This document shows positions 55,098 through 64,000 of a DNA stretch of 64,000 nucleotides, piece by piece. Each line of letters starts with the position of its first letter. Positions within the stretch are counted from its first letter, which is position 1. The position numbers were made by a program, and so were the translations under genes. The DNA is from Oscheius sp. JU75 (Eukaryota; Nematoda; Chromadorea; Rhabditida; Rhabditidae): contig JASJZC010000006.1 in NCBI GenBank assembly GCA_037178855.1, positions 2,542,001-2,606,000 of the forward strand. Direction: 5' to 3'. The notes under the pieces are model-generated. The model did not search any database. It had not been told where the DNA came from and worked only from the letters and a program-made list of their open reading frames with translations.

Positions 55098-55411
55098 ATC
55101 TGGGTTGGGAGATTTTATCCCATCCTCCTTATAGCCCGGACCTTGTCCCTTCCGACTATTATTTGTTCCGGACTCTCAACAATGAGATTGGAGGACAATA
55201 GTTCAATTCCGACGGCGCACTCAAAACCTGGTTGACAAACTTCTTCACGTCGAAACCCAAGGTGTTCTACGAGCGTGGTATCCGTAAGTTACCCGTAAAA
55301 TGGGCAGACGTGGTACATCATAATGGTGATTACAACAAATGAAAAAGTTGTTTGGAAGTCAATAGATTTTTGGATTTGAAAAAGCGAAAAGACTTAGTTA
55401 CCAACCCAATA
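55098..55411 (+). mobile_element. Mariner transposase C-terminal fragment
   Basis: HPPYSPDLVPSDYYLFRTL, an in-frame stop, then FFTSKPKVFYERGIRKLPV and DVVHHNGDYNK, the end of a mariner transposase (DxxPSDYxLF region). The right inverted repeat ends CCAACCCAA at 55409, followed by TA. The 5' half is missing. Confidence 0.85.
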
Positions 55412-55437
55412 AAATAACTGTCGGTTATAATTGTCAT

Positions 55438-55602
55438 GTCGACGTCGAAAAAAGGAAGAAGGCCTACAAGTGCAACATTGTTTATGGGGATATCACTCTA
55501 TTTGAGCGCGATTATCTTCTTCAGGAGAACTATAAGAAGAACATTTTGGGAAGCAGAAAACAGGAGCATGTCATTGTGAACGAGAAAATTTCCCGCTACT
55601 GA
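55438..55602 (+). CDS. Short coding-like ORF after the mariner fragment
   Basis: Reads HVDVEKRKKAYKCNIVYGDI, then FERDYLLQENYKKNILGSRK, ending EKISRY at TGA 55600-55602. Composition is protein-like, but there is no start and no known family. Its first 36 bp are also present at 59578-59613 after the other mariner copy. Its stop overlaps the stop codon of the atlastin-like gene on the opposite strand. Confidence 0.35.
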   Translation, partial: VDVEKRKKAYKCNIVYGDITLFERDYLLQENYKKNILGSRKQEHVIVNEKISRY

Positions 55603-57434
55603 GGGAAATTTTGTAGAAGTTTTGCTTTTGCTTTTGCTACGCCAGTGGCTACAACATTTTCGACAGCGGCTACAACAATTGGGTTAGTGGCTACAACTTT
55701 TACGCCAGTGGCTACAATATTTTCGACAGTGGCTACAACAATTGGGTTAGTGGCTACAACATTTACGCCAGTGGCTACAATATTTTCGACAGTGGCTACA
55801 GTATTTGGGTCTCCATAGGCTATGAAAGCAGCGCCACTAGCGGTAGCGGTAACTCCGAGACCAAAACATATTGCGTTGTTAAGAAGATTGCCAATGACCG
55901 TCTCTTTGTAGGTAACACACATTTCCTACAAAATCCACTGTTTTGTTAAGTGATACATCGTACCTCACAATGCTTACGAAGTGCATCCTCAACACCTGCA
56001 ATAGCGTCCTTGTCTCCCTGCATTGGACGTTCTCCAAACTTTTTCCACATTAGACTTTTTGCTTCTTCGTGCAGCTTATCAAAAGTGTTCAGGACGGTGA
56101 GGCTAAAATGTTCGGTCATTTCCTGAATTGAAAATTGAGATTATGCTAAAACTCTTTCACCTTTTTCATGTAGTCGTCATACTCCTTCTTGGCATTTTGT
56201 TCAGCCGCAACAAGGACAGCTTTCACGGTCGCTTCGAGGATTGTTCGAGGTGCTGGGAGCTCATTGCTATTGAAGATGTTCATGTATGCCTGAACAACGT
56301 TTTTTGGAGACTCCCTTTGCTAACCTTGAACAGTTCTAGAAGCTCTCCACATGAAATGGCTTTTCCGTTAATAGTCTTTGGAAGCAGCTGATTATCTGAA
56401 AAGAACGACGGCACAAATACTTCCATTTGTTCCATGAAATGTTTTTCCACCTTTTCTTAAACCAAGCTTTTCGCAAATAGAAATCATTCTACCGACCACC
56501 AAGAACCTTCTGAGAATTGTTGTTGGAGATGGTGAGACCAGGGTGAGGCATTAGAAACGCTTTGAGGCTTTCGAAAATAGACTTCAATTCTTCTCGGACA
56601 TTTTGAAGTTCTTTCTTCTGTGTTTTTGACACTTTCATGACATCGTCGAGATATTTTTGGCCTCCTTCGAAACCGTAAGTATACTTTTCCGAGTTTTGCC
56701 AGTCTCTGATCAGAAAGAGCAGCTCCTGTAACAGGTTCTGCGACCGATTCTGCTGATCTCCAGCCAGTTTGGCGTATTCAGTGAAGAGACGCAGATTGTT
56801 CAAATCGTCCTCTTGGATCTGACCGCTCACATTGAATATTTGAACGGACGATAGAAGAGTGCTCAGGGCGAAGATGGCGGTAGAATCCTGTATCGAGCTC
56901 TGATTATCAAACGTGCCCTGGGTATCCATGAAGAAAACGGCAATCTGAAAAATCATTCTTAAAAACGATCACGGTTTGTCAACCTCTTCGCCGTCGGGAG
57001 TTTTGAATTGGTACGGGGTATCCCACATGAGGATACCATTGGTGTCGCGATCAGTTCCACCCATGTAGTGAAACTTGTCCAGTGAAGTCTTATCGTTTAG
57101 CCATTCCCCCTTCTGTCCCTTTATCCGCCAATCCATGTAGGCGATGAAAAAATTGAGCAGAAAGCTTTTGCCTTTTCTGAAGGCACCGGCTATTGAGATC
57201 AAAGCCACCTTAATAACAAATGTTGCGATTGTGTAACGTATGATTTACCTTCTTGTTGACAATTTCACTATTTCCAAGAATTTTTTCCAAGGCCTCCACA
57301 TTCAATGTGTAAGCACGGTCTGAACCTTCATTGACGTTTACGATCGATACGGCTTGAGGCATTCTGAAATTTACGATTTGATCAACTAAAGAGGTAAAGT
57401 CTGGCAGAGAAAAGGTGAAGAACGGTAAATCCAT
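55596..57434 (-). CDS. Atlastin/GBP-like dynamin-superfamily GTPase
   Basis: Exons are 57434-57249, 57208-56984, 56944-56493, about 56442-56331, about 56295-56155, about 56122-55963 and about 55924-55596. The GTPase motifs are present: GAFRKGKSFLLNF (P-loop), GGTDRDTNGILMWD (switch I), FMDTQGTFD (switch II) and LIRDW (guanine-specificity RD). A middle helical domain follows (NELPAPRTILEATVKAVLVA), as in atlastins, which fuse ER membranes. The C-terminus differs: instead of two clear membrane helices and an amphipathic tail there is one hydrophobic stretch (ICFGLGVTATASGAAFIAYG), then 21-residue repeats of the VATVENIVATGVNVVATNPI type. It could be a GBP-like defence paralogue or an altered atlastin. 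Confidence 0.85.
55637..55805 (-). repeat. 63-bp tandem repeat in the atlastin-like C-terminus
   Basis: About two and a half units containing GTGGCTACAA, ATTTTCGACAG and ATTGGGTTAG on the plus strand. They translate in frame to a Val/Ala/Thr-rich 21-residue repeat. Confidence 0.85.
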
Positions 57435-57562
57435 TGAAAAGGTGAGTCTTTTATAGGCGTTGATGAAAAATCACAGTACGAAAAATCCAAGCCATGTGTT
57501 GTTCAACATAAATACGTCGTGATTATGAAAGCCACTAGCACACACAAAAACACGCCAGCACT

Positions 57563-58100
57563 TTATGATATAAAGTGTAATATCGGAAACATAGAGGAAA
57601 TATTGCGTCCGCCCCGCAAAAAATAGTTTTTAGAAAACGGAAAGTCCTCACTCATCAGCATATTTTGAAATTTATGCACAATGACAATCGAATCCATTGC
57701 TTCAAATTGAGCAAATCTCGATAACAGAATAATACATGTGAGTAAGCTGCAACCAAAATAGTTCTGGCAGAGAAATAAGTAACCTGCATCGTAGGCGTCC
57801 GTTAAGATAAATCTTGAAGAAATGGAGAGGCGTCTTGGATCAATTGTCCGCATGACTGTTTCGTTCTTATCAAGAATCGAGAAAGTGGATGGCACCTAAA
57901 GGCACCGATTAATCATCAAAAGTTTATTATACAATGAGGATGATTGTTGATAATGTAGACTTCAATCTCGCTGAAAATGAATGTCAGAGGCTCCGATTCT
58001 ATGATATTACCCTCGTCGTCACGTAAGTCCACCAACAGACGCTTATGAGGTGATGGAAGTCTGAATGTTGGGTCAAAACTGGTCTTAGACGTCCTTCTTC
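57563..58100 (-). CDS. Unidentified minus-strand exons
   Basis: About 58080-57965 reads PTFRLPSPHKRLLVDLRDDE then SEPLTFIFSEIEVYIINNHP. After a TTTAG acceptor, 57898-57787 reads VPSTFSILDKNETVMRTIDP and SSRFILTDAYDA. Splice sites and codons look real. The short alternating-strand pattern is vaguely like scramblase/tubby-type beta barrels, but I cannot assign it. The 3' end (57720-57563) and the start are not resolved. Confidence 0.35.
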
Positions 58101-58199
58101 GCTTTTTTTCAGCCGTCTTCGGAATTTGACCTCGCGGCCGAGCGATCGTTCATTTTCAAAGGGATGTCTAGAGCCGGGTATCACAAAGTGTAATCTCCA

Positions 58200-58480
58200 A
58201 GCAAATCGTCCATGGGTACAGAAACATGTCAAAACTGTAGGTGTCCGGCAAGAAGGAGTACTTCACAAGGGGACGGCCATCCTCTTTGCCAAGAGTGTCC
58301 GGCAATGCGATCCACCTGGCGACGGCCGTTCTCTATTTTGAGACTTTATTGCTCGTCAATGTGCCTTTATATGGTACTATACAATAGGTGTGTGAAACAT
58401 AAAAAGGTCGTGTTAAAATTTGAGGTACATTTCCAGCTGATTCATTATATTCTTCCTCACCAACAATAGCTCAGTTTAGT
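58200..58480 (+). other. Cys-rich ORF segment, identity uncertain
   Basis: One frame reads TETCQNCRCPARRSTSQGDG followed by LCQECPAMRSTWRRP. The CxNC...CxxC spacing and the WRRP tail recall a GATA zinc finger, but the central region is wrong and no other exon supports it. AT-rich DNA follows. Confidence 0.2.
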
Positions 58481-59095
58481 GTACCAGTAAATATGCCCTA
58501 GGATTCGCCCTAGGAATAAAGCATTAATACTTCTCTACTTGCTAGACATGCGCCTTAGGCCAGGAAAAGATCAGGACGGGTAGGGCCTGTTTTCAGCGCC
58601 CCGTTTCGGGCCAGGCCGAAACCATTTTCAGCGCTCAGGATGCGCAACAGAAATCAGCCAGTTCGGGGGTCAAGGATGCATTTTTTCATTTTGCGATATT
58701 CTGCAAAGTTGTAGCATTTTTTCTGCTCTACAACTCTGCAAAAGATTGCAAAGCTAAAACATGTATGTCTGCTGTTTTCTTCCTCTCGCACAGGAATTAT
58801 CAACAGCAGACCTATCACAAAGTCACATAACTTGGGAGTTCACCGAGAGAGCAAACAAAGAGGAGTCTGTATCGAGTTTTTGAGCCTAGAAATCGAGTAA
58901 GACAAAGGGGATGTATACAAACTAAGGTGAAACAAAAGTTATGAAATTGTTTTGCTACTGAAATGGTAATCTCCAAATGACATTGTTTCAAGTTCTCCAG
59001 GCTTCTTTCTATCCTAGGCGGCCAAAAATGGCTCAAAAAGAATAGGGTTTGGAGTGAAAATCATTAGTTTTTATAGCTGAAATTCTCTCCTGTCC
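58481..59095. other. Intergenic, GC-rich repeat block
   Basis: 58575-58670 contains TTTTCAGCGC twice within a GC-rich, partly palindromic block (CCCGTTTCGGGCC), similar in style to 10085-10165. No gene is supported. Confidence 0.35.
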
Positions 59096-59097
59096 AG

Positions 59098-59556
59098 GTG
59101 AGGAAAGGAGAGGAAATCCTTTTTACCACGTCTGGTGACGGGGATGAGAAGTGGATAACGTACGTAAACTTTCGAAGGAAGGGTCAATGGGTGGGTCCAG
59201 GGCAGACACCAAGTCCTGATGTGAAACCCGAAACTCATCAAAAGAAGATTATGCTCTGTGTTTTCTGGGATATCGAAGGTGCACTGGGAACTGCTGGATG
59301 CTGGAACTACCCTTACGGCCGCCATATACAGCCAGCAACTTGAGAAGGTTGCCGTTGCAGTTCGTCAGAAACGGCCGCTGAAATGGCGCACTCAAAACCT
59401 GGTTGACAAAATTCTTCGCTTCGAAACCCAAAGTGTTCTACGAGCGTGGTATCCGTAAGCTACCCGTGAAATGGGCGGACGTGGTACATCATAATGGTGA
59501 TTACAGCAAAATTTTTGCACTTGAAAAAGTGAAAAGACTTTGCTACCAACCCAATA
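59098..59556 (+). mobile_element. Mariner transposase fragment with internal deletion
   Basis: GDGDEKWITYVNFRRKGQWV and IMLCVFWDIEG belong to the mariner catalytic domain (first Asp in DEKW). After a frame change, TTLTAAIYSQQLEKV and VRQKRPL follow, and then a deletion joins directly to the C-terminal FFASKPKVFYERGIRKLP region. The right inverted repeat ends CCAACCCAA at 59554 with TA after it. Same family as 43.5 and 55.1 kb. Confidence 0.85.
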
Positions 59557-59580
59557 AAATAACTGTCGGTCATAATTGTC

Positions 59581-61547
59581 ATGTCGACGTCGAAAAAAGG
59601 AAGGAAGCCTACTAGTGATCTTCTGGAATCACTGTTCGTCTTCATTCACAAGGAAGTTTATTCGAACAGGACTGACAAGCTAGCATTAATGACCACCGCA
59701 CTACGCAAACAAGTCTTATCAGACCTGTTTGGGACAGTCACAAAAGATGATATTGCCAAGCTAGGGGACGAGCAGAACAGTTTTTCTCAAATTAACGCCA
59801 TTTGGAGATTACTGTCTAAGCACAAAGTTATTGGAGAAGATGAAATTCTTCTTGACAGGCAATCAGAAGAGATGCAAGCATTTACAACAGAGATGAAATC
59901 AAACTTCAAAGAAACTGTCACAATGTCGCTGCTGGCTATGATTCATATTGTGGAGCACAGAAAGAAAGAAATCGTCGTACCAGAATATTTGAACTCGTAC
60001 ATACTCCTGCACCTGGAAGAATTAATTAATAATGCTTTCAAGGGCCTGTTTTGAAAAACAAGGACGAGTTTATTGTAGATCTGGATAGGAATAGGGCAGG
60101 ATCCGATCTGCATCCCAGTGTCACAACTGTTGACAAAGGAACTGGTACTTCAATGGCCAATTCCCAGTGGAGTGAAGAACTACATCAATTCTTGCAGCTG
60201 CCTTCGAACAAGTGGCTGCTTCATCTCCGAACGTTATTTCATCGCGATTGACAGACGGCTCAAGAATACTCCTGCAGACCCTTAAAGAAAACAAACTACA
60301 AGTCGGACCGTTTGATCTCGTAAGAGAGTCCAGAAACTCGGAAAATTATGTCTACTTCAAGTGTACGATGGCGCAAATAAACAATGCAGCTGTCGAAGAA
60401 CAAGTGATAGAAGCTATGGAGTTTGGTCAAGCTTACGTCGAAATAGTTGGAACACTCAATCCTCTGGTGCTGAAAGAGACAAAAATGTTGAGCAAGTTTG
60501 ACTACATAGCCAAAGAGACGGTGATGATTGAGCTGGGAATTATGGAAGTGGAGGCACAGTGGATTTTGAAGAAAATGGAAAAGGAAGGAATACTGATAAA
60601 GATTAAAGCTAGAAATTGAACTAACACCATGGAAGTATTCAGCCTTGTTAATTCACTGGAGCTCTCAATTTTTCCAAAGAATATTCAACCGGCTATTGAG
60701 CTACTGTTCAATCGACACTTCTGCTATGGCTATGCATTAAAATGCATAAAATTGACAGTGGAGAGATGTCTCAATGGAGAAGACGTCAAAGTTGCTCTTC
60801 GAAAGTTTGTTCTTGGTCATGCTGCGACAAATATTCGCTTCACAGGCTGCAGGAAAACAGTTGATGAATGCTTTGACAAAATTCAGATTTTGCCTGATTT
60901 AAAAAAGTTCCTGGATTGTTACATCGTCACACACATAAAGCGTCATCCAGTGAGTTTTGGAACTAAAGTTTCTAGTAATTTCAGAAAAACGAAACCGCGC
61001 TTTTTGAAGCTGAGGTTCTCGACCCGATTTACAGCTATTGTGACTGACATAAACAAGTTGATCGAGTACGCATGATCAAGTACAACTATGTCTGCCCATT
61101 CAGCATACCTTCTCTTTAAAGGAGCCATCCATTTGTTCCCCGAGCGTGGTTTCCTTTTCAACGTTTATAATTTTGTGTTTCTTAGGAATCGGCAATCTAT
61201 ATATAAATTTGAAGCCAAGAACTTTGCACGTGGAAAAACACTGAGAATAACCATCCAGCATAATGAAAACTTGTTTACTATCACCCTTCCTGAAAAAAGT
61301 GGCAGTATTCATAGGTTTGTCCGCTTGGTTTCCCTGCTAATATCGGTTTCAGTGAAGCTTCGGGACTCTATGAAGCGCTGTCTGCTGAGCATGAACCGTT
61401 CACTTTGTGTTATGCGCTAGCAGTTGTTGCGTTCCAGGCAGACTTCTTCAGAAGAGTGACAGAACTGCCTTCATCAGATTTCACTCTGTGGAATATCAAA
61501 GAATCGTGGCACAGTAACGAAAAACTGATTCTCCCAGTAGCATTTTG
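59581..61547 (+). CDS. Unidentified multi-exon gene (or two genes) downstream of mariner
   Basis: A chain of long open segments reads as protein. 59581-60054 has MSTSKKGRKPTSDLLESLFV and INAIWRLLSKHKVIGEDEIL. 60190-60619, after a TTGCAG acceptor, has LLQTLKENKLQVGPFDLVRE and VYFKCTMAQINNAAVEEQVI. 60629-61075 has SLELSIFPKNIQPAIELLF and TGCRKTVDECFDKIQILPDL. 61088-61547 ends DFTLWNIKESWHSNEKLILP with TGA at about 61546. AATAAA lies near 61594. Helical, with no known domain that I can name. The start ATG at 59581 lies 25 bp past the mariner end, so the promoter may be inside duplicated transposon DNA. Confidence 0.5.
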
Positions 61548-61599
61548 AATCAGATTTCCAGTTCATATCACATAGTATTTATAACTGTTACGAATAAAG

Positions 61600-62500
61600 A
61601 ATCTCTCGCTTGACAAGGTAGGTGTCTGAGCAATCAAAATATACTTTGCTTGATTGATATCGCTGATATCTCAAGGTTGCCGCTGTTTTACTGAACTACC
61701 GCAGCATGGAGATCAGCAGATTGCAATGCGCATAGGGGATTTTTGAGCTTCGTTAACAGGGACAACACTCAATTTGCCTAGTCTCAAGCAATTGATCTTT
61801 GCCCAAGCTGAGACGGCTCAGTGATCAAAATATACTCTAATCTTTCGACAACGGTATCCAGACAATAGAAGGACAGAGAGACGTATAATACGCTGCTGCC
61901 TATACGAAAGTGGAAGGTGTAGTGCACCACCCGGCCAGCGATCCTTCACCATCTCCACTGATCCTGGAGGCCATTGGTCAACGTGATGAGGCAAGCCGTT
62001 TCAAGGCTCGGACTTCCCAGGAATAGTACGAAATACCTAGACTGCATATGTCAAGTACTCACGCCAGTGGTTCCAGCCACCCTGTGGTAAGAAATTGCAT
62101 TCATGTAGAACAGTTGTACTTTGCCATAAAGATGCGGTTTCGCATTAGCCAATGAAAATTATAGATCGTACCGAAACTTATGACCGGGGATGAATCCAAG
62201 AATTTCGTGTTGAAAATAAATTAGCGAAATCGAGGGGCTAGGTAATAGGGAGTTTCAAAATAGTATACGGGAAAGAAGTGGTGAAATACCTGCGATATTG
62301 GAGCGATCCTCGTTACTGACACAGGGAGACAATGAGAAAGAAGACAGAGAGGTAGAAACACGGATCCCTTCACAAAACTAGAACGGAAATAAAGCTTTCA
62401 TTATCAGGATAGAGAAGGCTTCTTGCAGACAAAAGCGCGAAGAGTCACCATATTTATCGAATTTGAACCGAAAACCTTTGATATCAGTTCTCTCATCAAC
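61600..62500. other. Intergenic, nothing recognised
   Basis: No supported exon, RNA gene or repeat. Confidence 0.35.
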
Positions 62501-62506
62501 ATTCAG

Positions 62507-62815
62507 CTATAAAACAGAAGTGCTACGCTTTTTATGACTTACATATCCATATTGATGTCCAGGCCACGGCGCGCCCACCGGTGCCCTAGACTGGTGGTTC
62601 AGTGCTGTCCCATCCGTCCAAGTCCATGCATTACTTACGTATAGAAGTCCTACTAGCACTTGATTACTTCCATCTTGACTGTTTCCTGTAGCAGACAGTT
62701 CGCTAACAAAATAAAGCTCATCAGAGGTGTGAATCGAAGCTAAGTCTCCTCCAGAGCCCTCTACGCAATTATATCGTGGCCACAAACAAACAAACAAAGA
62801 AACCGAGTCAATCAC
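62507..62815 (-). CDS. C-type lectin-like domain exon
   Basis: Reads CVEGSGGDLASIHTSDELYF, then NQVLVGLLYVSNAWTWTDGT and NHQSRAPVGAPWPGHQYGYV, matching the CTLD core (GGxLASIHxxxE, WxWxDGT). An upstream exon may lie at about 63160-63010 (QGNSTGTASTYHEPQHGIS). The final Cys-containing strand is not seen, since a stop comes at 62507, so the gene is partial or decayed. The family binds carbohydrate or protein ligands outside cells. Confidence 0.6.
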   Translation of the reverse strand: MIDSVSLFVCLWPRYNCVEGSGGDLASIHTSDELYFVSELSATGNSQDGSNQVLVGLLYVSNAWTWTDGTALNHQSRAPVGAPWPGHQYGYVSHKKRSTSVL

Positions 62816-63185
62816 AGACGCCTATAAAAGCGAAACAAAAAATGTACATTGATGTTTTTGTAAATTTTTGCCAACTAATTGTGTTGGACAGGAACTCAGA
62901 AAGGTAACCATGAACTGTGTTGCTCCCGGGTAGAAACAATAAGACAGAGAGACAGTAAGACAGCGACAGGGTGATAAGGAGGCAGGGAGACGGGGAAACA
63001 GATTGACCTCGGATAGTAGAGATTTTCCTTTATGAGAAGACAAGTTTGGCTAATGCCGTGTTGGGGCTCGTGATAGGTAGATGCTGTTCCAGTCGAGTTT
63101 CCCTGAAAGTAGCAATGTTCTCTCGAAGATTCTCCCAAAACACTAAAAAACACAAGGCATTCCACAGGATCTTTATTGGATGAGA

Positions 63186-64000
63186 TCACTGAGCGGTTTT
63201 ATTGTTGGCCTGTTCCGTGCTCTTGTCGATAGTGTTCATTTCCTCACCACGTGCCAGGCCGGACTTGGACGTCTGTTCTACAGACTTGAACGTCTGCTCC
63301 GTCGACTTCTGGGCCTTCTTCTCGACGTCCTTCTTTCCTTCTGTAGCCTTATTCTTTTGCAGCTTCTTCCTGATCACGAGCCAGTACACGAGGAAGCCGA
63401 CCAATCCGAGCAGCACGAGTAGAGCGATCACGAACCCGATAGCGATTGCGACCTTCTTTCTAGTAGAAGAAGAGCCACTGCTTTTGCTGCTACTCGATCC
63501 CGAGGTAAAAGCCGGACTGCTGGCCTCTACTGCATTTTCCTTAGCACCCGACGACACTTCCGTTGTGGCAGGAACGCCAGTCGTTATAGCGGTAGTCGGG
63601 ACAACGTAATCCGTTTCCATTTCCTCGTCCTCCAAGCCCAGCTGCTTCTTCAACTTTTCGTACTCGTCCTTGTCCAAGAGCTTCTTGTTCCCGCGAATCC
63701 TCAACTTGACCGTTCCATTCGACTTGAGCGTCTTCAGTTTGGGGAGGTCGATCTGGTCGAGTTCCTTGTTGTCAACGATCTCCAGAGCCAAGTCGTGTTT
63801 GCTGTCAATCTCTTCGATATTCTGGAGAAGAATCAGATCCGCCAACTTGGTTCCTTTCAGCTCGACTATTCCTTGGATGTACGTCACATTGGGCAATTTC
63901 GGCAGCGAGTCATTCAGCAATCCCTCTTCGATTGGAATCTTAGTGTTTCGGAAGATTGTGCACTTGAGGAGTTGGTCAGCGTCGGCAGGGTTGTGCAGCT
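63186..64000 (-). CDS. Receptor L-domain transmembrane protein, 3' part (runs off the window)
   Basis: Open on the minus strand from the window edge to TGA at 63186. The first part is a Receptor L-domain: CTIFRNTKIPIEEGLL, LPNVTYIQGIVELKGTKL, LALEIVDNKELDQIDLPKLK and LRIRGNKKLLD. A Ser/Thr-rich stalk follows, then one membrane helix (VAIAIGFVIALLVLLGLVGF) and a short Lys-rich cytoplasmic tail with no kinase domain. This is the architecture of the nematode insulin/EGF-receptor-like L-domain family. Ligand unknown. The 5' end is outside the window. A decayed relative is at 31.9-32.9 kb. Confidence 0.8.
   Translation of the reverse strand, partial: LHNPADADQLLKCTIFRNTKIPIEEGLLNDSLPKLPNVTYIQGIVELKGTKLADLILLQNIEEIDSKHDLALEIVDNKELDQIDLPKLKTLKSNGTVKLRIRGNKKLLDKDEYEKLKKQLGLEDEEMETDYVVPTTAITTGVPATTEVSSGAKENAVEASSPAFTSGSSSSKSSGSSSTRKKVAIAIGFVIALLVLLGLVGFLVYWLVIRKKLQKNKATEGKKDVEKKAQKSTEQTFKSVEQTSKSGLARGEEMNTIDKSTEQANNKTAQ

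Noticed and set aside
58200..58335. GATA-type zinc finger
   Set aside because: The cysteine pairs are present, but the loop lacks the usual T-x-x-WR segment in place and no neighbouring exon supports a gene.
1..64000. Bacterial origin or contamination
   Set aside because: Spliced genes, LTR, LINE, mariner and Helitron elements and animal-specific domains occur throughout.

Overview
The window is eukaryotic DNA, most likely from a nematode. I infer this from many very short GT-AG introns (about 20-70 nt) with T-rich acceptors ending in TTTCAG, from compact multi-exon genes on both strands, and from the families present: SH2 protein, divergent kinase, C-type lectins, small Ly6-like GPI proteins, Receptor L-domain receptors, an atlastin-like GTPase and large ankyrin arrays. 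Gene models below were spliced by eye; exon edges are good to a few bases only where stated.

Layout. 0-2 kb: 3' end of an SH2 gene and an unidentified minus-strand gene. 2.0-6.8 kb: one gene coding for a P-loop GTPase domain followed by about 26 ankyrin repeats. 6.8-9.4 kb: a complete Ginger-like DNA transposon with long terminal inverted repeats, a TATA target duplication and an intron-containing KRBA2-type integrase gene. 10.5-14.3 kb: two unidentified minus-strand genes. 14.5-22.1 kb: a Ty3/Gypsy retrotransposon with gag, protease, RT, RNase H, integrase and an unusual C-terminal domain of about 450 residues, and a 3' LTR but no visible 5' LTR. 22.4-23.5 kb: a kinase-like gene. 24.4-28.6 kb: a decayed Helitron Rep/helicase gene. 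29.4-31.8 kb: a second, broken ankyrin array related to the first. 31.9-32.9 kb: a Receptor L-domain-like gene, probably decayed. 33.3-37.1 kb: a nested mass of transposon pieces (second Ginger-like copy, two opposed RTE-type LINE fragments, a tRNA-like SINE). 37.7-39.1 kb: C-type lectin. 40.4-43.1 kb: two Ly6-like genes. 43.5-44.1 kb: a mariner deletion derivative. 47.2-48.4 kb: a ZSWIM/FAR1-like gene. 49.0-53.6 kb: a Helitron fragment and a LINE that has landed in a pogo/Tigger-like transposon. 54.4-57.4 kb: mariner pieces and an atlastin-like gene. 59.1-61.6 kb: another mariner piece and an unidentified gene. 62.5-64.0 kb: a C-type lectin exon and the 3' half of a Receptor L-domain transmembrane gene.

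About half of the window is mobile-element DNA, and several elements are nested or duplicated with their flanks. The host genes look like fast-evolving surface or defence-type families (lectins, L-domain receptors, Ly6 proteins, GTPase-ankyrin, atlastin/GBP-like), but no operon or shared pathway is evident. The items most worth a second look are the GTPase-ankyrin gene and its decayed relative, the extra C-terminal domain of the Gypsy polyprotein, the intact Ginger-like element, and the atlastin-like protein with a valine/alanine-rich tandem repeat tail.
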